Source of the DNA: Candidatus Krumholzibacteriota bacterium
Lineage (GTDB): Bacteria; Krumholzibacteriota; Krumholzibacteriia; Krumholzibacteriales; Krumholzibacteriaceae
Assembly (NCBI GenBank): GCA_030613345.1
Contig: JAUWMD010000043.1
Coordinates: 1 to 12,710, forward strand
Direction: 5' to 3'
Length of the DNA: 12,710 nt
In this document: piece by piece, positions 7,053 through 12,710 of the stretch
Layout: each line of letters starts with the position of its first letter
Position numbering within the stretch: position 1 is the stretch's first letter
Made by a program: the position numbers and the translations under genes
Notes under the pieces: model-generated
Told to the model about the DNA's origin: nothing
What the model saw: the letters and a program-made list of their open reading frames with translations, nothing else
Databases searched by the model: none

Positions 7053-7069
7053 TCCGGTGCGTCGCCGGA
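7053..7069 (+). other. Small hairpin after the exporter operon
   Basis: TCCGGTG (7053-7059) pairs with CGCCGGA (7063-7069) across a 3-nt loop, with one wobble. No T run follows on the + strand, so it is not a normal intrinsic terminator. It might mark a transcript end or simply be chance in GC-rich DNA. Confidence 0.25.
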
Positions 7070-7084
7070 CGTAACTCATTAAAC

Positions 7085-7114
7085 TTGCCCGTGCCGCCCC
7101 GTGATGGCTATAAT
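7085..7114 (+). promoter_or_regulatory. Sigma70-like promoter for the GWxTD/peptide-import operon
   Basis: A perfect -10 TATAAT (7109-7114) stands 18 bp downstream of TTGCCC (7085-7090), which matches the -35 consensus at four of six bases. Predicted start is near 7121, giving a very short leader that is essentially just the ribosome-binding site GGAGGT (7125-7130) before ATG 7135. Confidence 0.55.
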
Positions 7115-7134
7115 GTATCAGGCAGGAGGTATCG

Positions 7135-8466
7135 ATGCGAAGGGGATTTACGGCAATAACGTCGCTGCTTCTGGCCGCCGCGGCCATATCGCTCGGGCCG
7201 TCGGCCGTGAGCGATGTCGCGGCGCAGGCGATGACCAGATCGGTGAGAAGGCCGTTCGAGCTTTCCGTGGGGCAGAGCATCGATGCCGAGGGGAACGTCC
7301 TGCTCGTCGTCAGCACGGCGATCGATTACAGGCGCCTCGTCTTCTTCCGCCAGCCTTCAGGCTACGTTGCCGATTACAGGATATATATCGAGATACGCGA
7401 CGAGGAGGGCGTAAGAGTCCGAGGCGAGGTCATCGAGAAGACGGTGACCGTTCTGGACTACAAGATGACCCGCAGCGCCGGCATGCTCTCCGAGGTGACG
7501 AAGAAGATCCCCATGGGCCCGGGGGAATACGATCTGAGGGTGACGATCGAGGTGGTAAAGACCTCGCTGAAGTATGAGCGCCTCGCGGAGGTCATGATAT
7601 ACGGCAGGGGGCACGGGCTCTTCGAGATGTCCGATCCGGTCTTCTCCGCCCCGGATGATGGCAGGGGAGGGAGCAAACCTCCCCCCGGCGAGCTGTTTTT
7701 CTCCGGCTGCTCGAGCGAGATCCCCGATGGCTTCAGGCCGCTTGCCGGCGAGGTCTTCATAGGTTTCGAGGGATGGATCCGGATGAGCTGGACCGTACTC
7801 TCCCCCATCGAAAACAGGACGGGCAGGGGGATTGAAGTAACGGTCAGGGTGCGGGATTCCAGGAAGCACATCAAGGCATATACGAGGCAGACCTTCGAGG
7901 TGGACGGAGAGGGCCGGGGCATGTTCTGCATGGAGATGAACGTCGACGACCTGCCCCTCGGCTTTTTCGAGGTCACCGCGGCCGTTTCGATACCCAACTC
8001 GACGAAGAGGGTCGTCAGGACGGGCAGCTTCACAATGCTGCTCGGGAGGGCGATGTTCGACGAGTATTTCGAGGATACGCTCGAGCTGCTCGGCTATATC
8101 GTCGAAGACGACGATATCAAGCGGCTTCGCAACATTTTCCCCGAAGAGCGGATAGACGAGTGGAACAGGTACTGGAAATCGAAGGATCCGACAAGGACGA
8201 CCGACATCAACGAGGAGCTGAGCGAGTTTCTGCGCCGGGTGAGATTCACTCTGGAGAACTTCGGCTCGCACGGCCCGGGCTGGAAGACCGACATGGGAAG
8301 GATATATATCAGACACGGTCCGCCCGACAATACGGTCGACCGCGACGGAACGACCCTCGGCAGCAGTCTGAAGATCTGGTACTACTATTCCAAGGGGATT
8401 GCCTTCATATTCGAGGATTCAATGGGTTCCGGGCTCTACATGCTTTACGATACGAGGAGTATCTGA
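7135..8466 (+). CDS. GWxTD domain-containing exported protein
   Basis: A 443-aa protein with a strong GGAGGT site 4 bp before ATG 7135. A Sec signal peptide covers about residues 1-32 (MRRG, hydrophobic core, cleavage after about VAAQA). The central part (about 38-300) is rich in beta strands with no motif I recognise. The C-terminal part has the GWxTD-domain signature. A Trp/Lys-rich helix (IDEWNRYWKSKDPT) is followed by FLRRVRFTLENF, then the eponymous GWKTD at 382-386 with GRIYIRHGPPD directly after, and it ends in a KIWYY-type strand and a FIFED stretch. Family function is unknown; such proteins are known mainly from Bacteroidota, Acidobacteriota and related candidate phyla, usually as large secreted proteins. 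It appears to be the first gene of an operon because the peptide-binding lipoprotein starts 7 bp after its stop. A role at the envelope linked to peptide uptake is only inferred. Confidence 0.85.
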   Translation: MRRGFTAITSLLLAAAAISLGPSAVSDVAAQAMTRSVRRPFELSVGQSIDAEGNVLLVVSTAIDYRRLVFFRQPSGYVADYRIYIEIRDEEGVRVRGEVIEKTVTVLDYKMTRSAGMLSEVTKKIPMGPGEYDLRVTIEVVKTSLKYERLAEVMIYGRGHGLFEMSDPVFSAPDDGRGGSKPPPGELFFSGCSSEIPDGFRPLAGEVFIGFEGWIRMSWTVLSPIENRTGRGIEVTVRVRDSRKHIKAYTRQTFEVDGEGRGMFCMEMNVDDLPLGFFEVTAAVSIPNSTKRVVRTGSFTMLLGRAMFDEYFEDTLELLGYIVEDDDIKRLRNIFPEERIDEWNRYWKSKDPTRTTDINEELSEFLRRVRFTLENFGSHGPGWKTDMGRIYIRHGPPDNTVDRDGTTLGSSLKIWYYYSKGIAFIFEDSMGSGLYMLYDTRSI

Positions 8467-8473
8467 CCGGCTG

Positions 8474-10024
8474 ATGATCAGACATATTCTGTCTATTACC
8501 GCTTCCCTCATATCCGCCCTGCTGATCGTCTCGTGCGGTGGCGGGGAAGGGCCTCCCGCCCTCAGGCTCGTTCTGCAGACCGAACCGACCAATCTCGATC
8601 CCGCTTCTGCGGTAGACTATTCCTCCGGCTGGGTCAGCTCCCTGATACATTCGAACATCGTCAGGTTCGAGCCTGACGGATCGATCGAGCCCGATCTCGC
8701 CCGCAGCTGGACCGTTTCCGGAGATGGGCTCGAGTATGTCTTCCACATTACCGGGGGCAGGTTCAGTGACGGTGGTTCAGTGACGGCGTTCGACGTGGAG
8801 AGCTCCCTGAAGAGACTCATTGCGCCTTCGACGGCATCTCCGAGGTGGTGGGTCCTCGAGCCGGTTGCAGGGGCGTCCGACTTTCACGCCGGACGCGCCG
8901 GCGGGTGCTCGATCGAGGCAAGGGACGATTCCACGCTCGTCATTAGGCTCGGGAATCGTGCGGCCCACTTCCTCAGCCTTCTCGCCATGCCCGCCGCCGG
9001 GATCGTCTCCCCCGATGCTGCCGATTCACTCGGCAGGGATTACGGAAGGAGGCCGACGGGGAGCGGGCCGTGGCGGCTCGTCTCGTGGAAGTCCGGCGAC
9101 GAGATCGTCCTGGAGAGGAACATGTTCAGCCCCGAAGCAGATTCCGGGGTGCCGAGGATCAGCATTCGGCTCATCCCCGAGACGATGACGAGGGTCGCCG
9201 AGTTCGAGGTGGGAAACCTCGATCTCCTCGAGATCCCCCCGGCGGAGCTCGAGTTGTGGCGCTCGGCGGGCGTGAGACTGCTGAGTAAGCCTGAGCTGAG
9301 GATCGTGTACATCGGCCTGAACAACGAAAAACCGCCCTTCGACGATCCCCGTGTGCGCAGAGCCCTCAATATGGCGATCGACGTCGAGTCGGTGATCGGG
9401 CATATCCTCTTCGGCGCGGCTGAGAAGGCGACAGGAATCGTTCCCGCGGGGCTCAGGGGATCTCCCCCTCCCGCGCCCCTCTACCGGTACGATCCGGCGG
9501 GGGCCGTGCAACTTCTCGAGGAGGCCGGCTATCCCGACGGGTTCTCCATGGAGATATGGCAGCGGGAGAATCCCGAGTCGGGCCGGATCCTCGAGAGCGT
9601 GCAGGGATTCCTCGCCCGGGTGGGCATCGATGTCAAGATAGTTACCCGGGAGTGGAGCGCCTTCAAGCAGGCGGTCGACAGGGGGACGCCCGACGCGTTC
9701 TATCTCGACTGGTTCGCCGATTATCCCGAGGCGGGCAATTTTCTCGTGCCCCTCTTTCACTCGGAAAACAGGGGTGGAGGGGGGAACAGGGCAGGCTTTG
9801 CCGATGAGGCTGTCGATTCGATCCTAGACATCGCCTCGGGTGTGAGCGATCCGGCGGCGAGGTGGGAGATGTACGCGGAAGCGGAGAAAAGGGTGATGGA
9901 GGCCGCTCCCTGGATATTTCTGTGGTTTCCCGTCAGGTACGAGGTGGTGTCGCACCGGCTCGAGGGGTATGAGATACCTGTGATATTCAACGGTCAGAGG
10001 TTCACGGGGGTGTCGCTGAGATAG
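8474..10024 (+). CDS. Peptide/nickel-type ABC transporter substrate-binding lipoprotein (SBP family 5)
   Basis: A 516-aa DppA/OppA-type binding protein. ATG 8474 opens a lipoprotein signal with lipobox IVSC and lipidated Cys21; upstream in-frame starts overlap the GWxTD gene and would bury this signal. Family marks: RLVLQTEPTNLDPASAVDY at the mature N-terminus, IEPDLARSWTVSGDGLEYVF, the FSDGGSVTAFDV helix start, RRPTGSGPWRLVSW, then IVYIGLNNEKPPFDDPRVRRALNMAID-type residues and a C-terminal AAPWIFLWFP. Length fits the family. It should capture short peptides at the membrane and pass them to the permeases encoded next, 16 bp downstream. The ribosome-binding site is weak, so translation may be coupled to the GWxTD gene. 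Nickel or glycoside-peptide cargo cannot be excluded from sequence alone; the downstream NlpC/P60 peptidase favours peptides. Confidence 0.92.
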   Translation: MIRHILSITASLISALLIVSCGGGEGPPALRLVLQTEPTNLDPASAVDYSSGWVSSLIHSNIVRFEPDGSIEPDLARSWTVSGDGLEYVFHITGGRFSDGGSVTAFDVESSLKRLIAPSTASPRWWVLEPVAGASDFHAGRAGGCSIEARDDSTLVIRLGNRAAHFLSLLAMPAAGIVSPDAADSLGRDYGRRPTGSGPWRLVSWKSGDEIVLERNMFSPEADSGVPRISIRLIPETMTRVAEFEVGNLDLLEIPPAELELWRSAGVRLLSKPELRIVYIGLNNEKPPFDDPRVRRALNMAIDVESVIGHILFGAAEKATGIVPAGLRGSPPPAPLYRYDPAGAVQLLEEAGYPDGFSMEIWQRENPESGRILESVQGFLARVGIDVKIVTREWSAFKQAVDRGTPDAFYLDWFADYPEAGNFLVPLFHSENRGGGGNRAGFADEAVDSILDIASGVSDPAARWEMYAEAEKRVMEAAPWIFLWFPVRYEVVSHRLEGYEIPVIFNGQRFTGVSLR

Positions 10025-10040
10025 GCACCGCCGGAGTATT

Positions 10041-10979
10041 ATGGGAAGATTCATCACCAGAAGGCTCCTCCTGCTGATCCCGATCCTCTTCGGGGTCGTA
10101 ACAGTAACGTTTATAATAATGTACGTCATTCCTGGCGATCCGGTGCTCTCCCTCGTCGGCGAGAGGTACGACGAGGAGACTCTCGAGCGCCTCCGAGGCG
10201 AGCTCGGGCTCGACCGCCCGCTGGCGCTGCGCTATATCGATTACCTCGGCCGTGTCGCGAGGTTCGACCGCGGCAGGTCGTTCGTCACGGGAAGGCCCGT
10301 GATGGAGACGATAAGGGAGAGGGTTCCCCGTACCCTTACCCTCGCGGGGGCGGCGATGCTTATCGCCGTGGGCGGGGGTATGGCGGCCGGGGCCGTCGCC
10401 GGCTCGGGACGCATACCCTGGGCGGGAAAGTCATTGATGGCCCTGACCCTCGTCGGAGTGTCGATCCCCGTTTTCTGGCTGGGGCTGCTGCTGATTCACC
10501 TCTTTGCCATCAGGCTCGAGATCCTTCCCCCGTCGGGGTACGGGGGAGGTTCGATCAGGTATCTAGTCCTGCCGGCCCTGACGCTTTCCTTTGCCTCGAT
10601 GGCGACCGTGGCGAGGGTGACCAGGGCGGGGTTCCTCGAGGCCGGATCGGAGGATTTCGTCAGGACCGCCCGGGCGAAGGGCCTCGGCGAGGGAACTGTC
10701 ATGGGAAAGCACGTCTTCAGGAACGCTCTGATCCCGGTCGTGACGATTGTCGGAACCGATTTCGGGAGCTATCTCGGCGGTTCGGTACTGACCGAGTCTA
10801 TATTCGGGTGGCCCGGGCTCGGGAGGCTTATAGTGCAGTCGATACTCAAAAGGGATTTCCCCGTCATCCAGGGCTCCGTGCTGTTCATGGCGATCCTCTT
10901 TGTTCTTGTAAATCTCATAGTTGATATAAGTTACGGATTCATAGATCCCCGGATACGCGAGGGGGGGGGCGAGGAATAA
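10041..10979 (+). CDS. dppB: Peptide ABC transporter permease, DppB type
   Basis: A 312-aa inner-membrane permease, preceded by a short GGAG site. The N-terminus is the DppB hallmark (FITRRLLLLIPILFGVVTVTF, with PGDPV at 31-35). Membrane segments lie near 9-30, 98-120, 131-156, 175-192, 233-257 and 278-300. The cytosolic EAA loop at about 205-232 (FVRTARAKGLGEGTVMGKHV, then FRNALIP) docks onto the ATPase. It pairs with DppC to form the import channel. The stop and the dppC start overlap as TAATG, so the two are translationally coupled. Its last codons include a run of nine G residues (10961-10969). Confidence 0.93.
   Translation: MGRFITRRLLLLIPILFGVVTVTFIIMYVIPGDPVLSLVGERYDEETLERLRGELGLDRPLALRYIDYLGRVARFDRGRSFVTGRPVMETIRERVPRTLTLAGAAMLIAVGGGMAAGAVAGSGRIPWAGKSLMALTLVGVSIPVFWLGLLLIHLFAIRLEILPPSGYGGGSIRYLVLPALTLSFASMATVARVTRAGFLEAGSEDFVRTARAKGLGEGTVMGKHVFRNALIPVVTIVGTDFGSYLGGSVLTESIFGWPGLGRLIVQSILKRDFPVIQGSVLFMAILFVLVNLIVDISYGFIDPRIREGGGEE
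10961..10969 (+). repeat. G9 homopolymer at the dppB 3' end
   Basis: Nine consecutive G residues encode part of Arg-Glu-Gly-Gly-Gly-Glu-Glu, four codons before the dppB stop. It is a potential slippage site: one extra G would remove the dppB stop and continue in frame into dppC. Confidence 0.8.
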
Positions 10980-11884
10980 TGGCGGAAGCGGCGGAGAGAA
11001 AAAAAGACGCTGTGAAGCGGGGGTGGAAGAGAGAATCGGAGAGGGCGGCGGCGAGGTTCGTCTCCAACCGCGCGGCCGTCGCGGGGCTCGTCGTCCTCGC
11101 CGTGATCGTGGCCGCTGTTCTCATGCCCGGACTGCTGACCCGCTTCGATCCGATCGAGATGGATCTCTCCGTTTCCCTTCAGTCCCCGTCGGAAGAGCAT
11201 CCTTTCGGTACCGACGCATTCGGGCGAGACATCCTCTCGAGGGTCCTTCACGGGGGAAGGGTGTCGCTCGGCGTGGGACTGGTGGCACGGACGCTTTCCC
11301 TGATCCTCGGCCTGCTTGCCGGCACGATCGCAGGATATTTCGGCGGCAGGACCGACGGGTTGATCATGAGGCTGGCAGACATCACGTTCGCCTTCCCGAC
11401 CCTGTTGCTCCTGATCGCGATCATGGCCGTCGTCACTCCCGGAGTATGGGCGCTCAGCGTCGCCCTCGGGGCGGTCGGGTGGGCCGCAATGGCGAGGCTC
11501 GTGCGCGCCCAGGTCCTCTCGATCAGGGGCCGCGATTACGTCCAGGCGGCGAGGGCCGCCGGGGCGAGTCATCTGAAACTAATTACAAGATATATACTTC
11601 CGCAATGCCTGTCCCCGCTTATAGTGGTATTCACGCTGGGGCTGGGGATGACGATCATGGCCGAGTCGAGCCTCAGTTTCCTCGGCCTCGGCATCCAGCC
11701 TCCCGACCCCAGCTGGGGAGGGATGATCGCCCGGGGGATAGCGTTCATGAGAACGGCGCCGTGGCTGACGATCCTCCCGGGCCTGGTCCTGACACTCGTG
11801 ATATGCTCGATCAATCTCGTCGGGGACGGCCTGAGGGAAGCCCTGGACCCGCGGAGGCTCGTTCCGTGGAAGGGAGGGAGGTAA
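10979..11884 (+). CDS. dppC: Peptide ABC transporter permease, DppC type
   Basis: A 301-aa permease whose ATG overlaps the dppB stop (TAATG). It has a basic, charged N-terminus, helix 1 at about 33-55, and the OppC/DppC signature EEHPFGTDAFGRDILSRVLH (72-91). Further helices follow near 97-121, 134-155, 158-178, 208-232 and 262-282. The EAA loop is at about 186-213 (YVQAARAAGASHLKLITRYI then LPQC), and the PPDPSWGGMI stretch near 241 is also typical. It forms the heterodimeric channel with DppB. The next gene again overlaps as TAATG, tying the cytosolic peptidase to the importer. DppD/DppF ATPase genes are not between them, which differs from the common dppABCDF order; they may follow beyond the edge. 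Confidence 0.93.
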   Translation: MAEAAERKKDAVKRGWKRESERAAARFVSNRAAVAGLVVLAVIVAAVLMPGLLTRFDPIEMDLSVSLQSPSEEHPFGTDAFGRDILSRVLHGGRVSLGVGLVARTLSLILGLLAGTIAGYFGGRTDGLIMRLADITFAFPTLLLLIAIMAVVTPGVWALSVALGAVGWAAMARLVRAQVLSIRGRDYVQAARAAGASHLKLITRYILPQCLSPLIVVFTLGLGMTIMAESSLSFLGLGIQPPDPSWGGMIARGIAFMRTAPWLTILPGLVLTLVICSINLVGDGLREALDPRRLVPWKGGR

Positions 11885-12710
11885 TGAATGATATGAGAGA
11901 TTCTGCAGCCAGGATCAGCGAAGAGATCGCCGGAGCGGTGTTGAGACTGGGGCTTGACTGGAGGAGTTCGTGGTCGAAGATCGTCACGGATGCCGGCGGA
12001 AGGCTCCACGTGACGATAAGCCGCCGGGAGGTATTCGATGAGCTCTCGCCGCCGCCGGGCGCCGGGATCGAGCTCGCCGGATCCTCGTCGGCTGATTTGC
12101 TCTGGGCCGTATCGAGTGTTGTCGACCTGCGGCGCGAGCCGGAACATTCCTCCGAGCTTCTGACCCAGGCGATCATGGGCGAGACGATGACACGCCTCGA
12201 CACGAGGGGAGACTGGTATCTCGTCATGCTTGACGACGGGTATCACGGCTGGGTCCGGTCGTGGAACGTCGGCGAATTCCCGCGGGAAACGGCCGCCTCG
12301 TACAGGGAGCGGGCCGGGGCCATGGTGGGGGCCGGCGTTACGTACGTGCTGGCCGAGCCGAGGGCGGGGAGCATACCCGTATCCGATGTTACGGCCGGGA
12401 CAATAATTGTAACTGGCGAGACGGCAGAGGGTTATACGAGCGTAGAGCTTCCCGGTGGAAGGTTCGGCTACATCGAGACCGGAGCGCTGGAGGATCTTCC
12501 GTCCGGCCCGCCCGCCAGGGAGGCGGTGACCGGCAGGGCGAGGCGTTGCCTCGGAACACCCTATAGCTGGGGGGGGACGGCGGCCAAGGGATTCGACTGC
12601 AGCGGCCGCGGCAAGCTTGTCTTCAGGATGGAGGGGACAGAGACTCAGAGGGACGCCGACCAGCAGTCGACCACGGGCAGTCCGGTCACGGAGGCAGCTC
12701 CCGGCCGGAT
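11884..12710 (+). CDS. SH3b-SH3b-NlpC/P60 cysteine peptidase, YkfC-like, 3' end off window
   Basis: 275 codons are visible from ATG 11884 (overlapping the dppC stop) to the right edge. The N-terminus (MNDMRDSAARISEEI) has no signal peptide, so the enzyme is probably cytosolic. An SH3b domain lies at about 70-127 (VVDLRREPEHSSELLTQAIM, then GYHGWVRSW) and a second at about 146-202. The start of an NlpC/P60 domain follows from about 212: ARRCLGTPYSWGG, then KGFDCSG with catalytic Cys239. The two catalytic histidines would lie beyond the window. This order and the lack of a signal match YkfC, the gamma-D-glutamyl-L-diamino-acid endopeptidase of murein-peptide recycling, which in Bacillus is encoded with a dpp importer. 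E85, Y120 and D238 fall close to residues I recall as contacting the substrate's free N-terminal alanine in Bacillus YkfC. After DCSG comes Arg-Gly-Lys where a hydrophobic residue is usual. Another bacterial-cell-wall amidase specificity remains possible. Confidence 0.87.
   Translation, partial: MNDMRDSAARISEEIAGAVLRLGLDWRSSWSKIVTDAGGRLHVTISRREVFDELSPPPGAGIELAGSSSADLLWAVSSVVDLRREPEHSSELLTQAIMGETMTRLDTRGDWYLVMLDDGYHGWVRSWNVGEFPRETAASYRERAGAMVGAGVTYVLAEPRAGSIPVSDVTAGTIIVTGETAEGYTSVELPGGRFGYIETGALEDLPSGPPAREAVTGRARRCLGTPYSWGGTAAKGFDCSGRGKLVFRMEGTETQRDADQQSTTGSPVTEAAPGR

Noticed and set aside
8761..8788. Tandem 14-bp near-repeat (13 of 14 identical) in the binding-protein gene
   Set aside because: Protein length through the FSDG-SVTAFDV stretch matches the family norm, so it is not a recent insertion; most likely chance similarity within coding sequence.
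12569..12576. G8 run in the NlpC/P60 gene as a frameshift site
   Set aside because: It encodes the expected Trp-Gly-Gly before the catalytic Cys, and the frame is intact on both sides.

Overview
The window looks like chromosomal DNA of a Gram-negative (diderm) bacterium. An ExbD/TonB pair, a TolC-type outer-membrane channel and a membrane fusion protein all imply an outer membrane. The DNA is GC-rich (roughly 60% by eye), with arginine strongly biased to AGG and much ATA for isoleucine. A GWxTD-domain protein points towards the FCB/Acidobacteria-like phyla (for example Krumholzibacteriota, Eisenbacteria or Latescibacterota relatives). That placement is an inference, not a sequence match. Every gene is on the + strand and coding density is very high. 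There is no tRNA, rRNA, CRISPR array, transposase or phage gene.

Layout. (1) Positions 1-935: the end of an exbD-like gene, then a tonB-like gene with an acidic/proline-rich linker, closed by a clear intrinsic terminator. (2) Positions 936-1101: the only sizeable intergenic stretch before the next operon. It holds a candidate promoter and a perfect 12-bp palindrome that may be a repressor operator. (3) Positions 1102-7041: a five-gene operon for a complete tripartite MacAB-TolC-like exporter. It encodes a TolC-family channel, a stand-alone MacB/LolD-type ATPase, a membrane fusion protein, and two different MacB/FtsX-type permeases. A 27-bp tandem duplication sits exactly at the fusion protein/permease junction. 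(4) Positions 7042-7134: a short gap with a good sigma70-like promoter. (5) Positions 7135 to the right edge: an apparent second operon. It encodes a secreted GWxTD-domain protein, a lipoprotein solute-binding protein of the peptide/nickel class, DppB- and DppC-type permeases, and a signal-peptide-less SH3b-SH3b-NlpC/P60 cysteine peptidase resembling YkfC, cut off by the window edge.

How it works together. ExbD and TonB transmit the proton-motive force to outer-membrane receptors. The second block is a tripartite pump in which one ATPase probably drives a heterodimer of two permeases, handing substrate through the fusion protein to TolC. The third block reads as peptide import plus cytosolic cleavage. 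Because the enzyme resembles YkfC, the cargo may be murein tripeptides or other muropeptides, as in the Bacillus dpp-ykf operon. The ATPase subunits expected for this importer (DppD/DppF) are not in the window and may lie downstream.

The least explained elements are the GWxTD protein leading a peptide-import operon, the two-permease exporter, and a G9 tract at the dppB/dppC boundary where one extra G would fuse the two permeases in frame. I found no clearly novel defence or mobile system.
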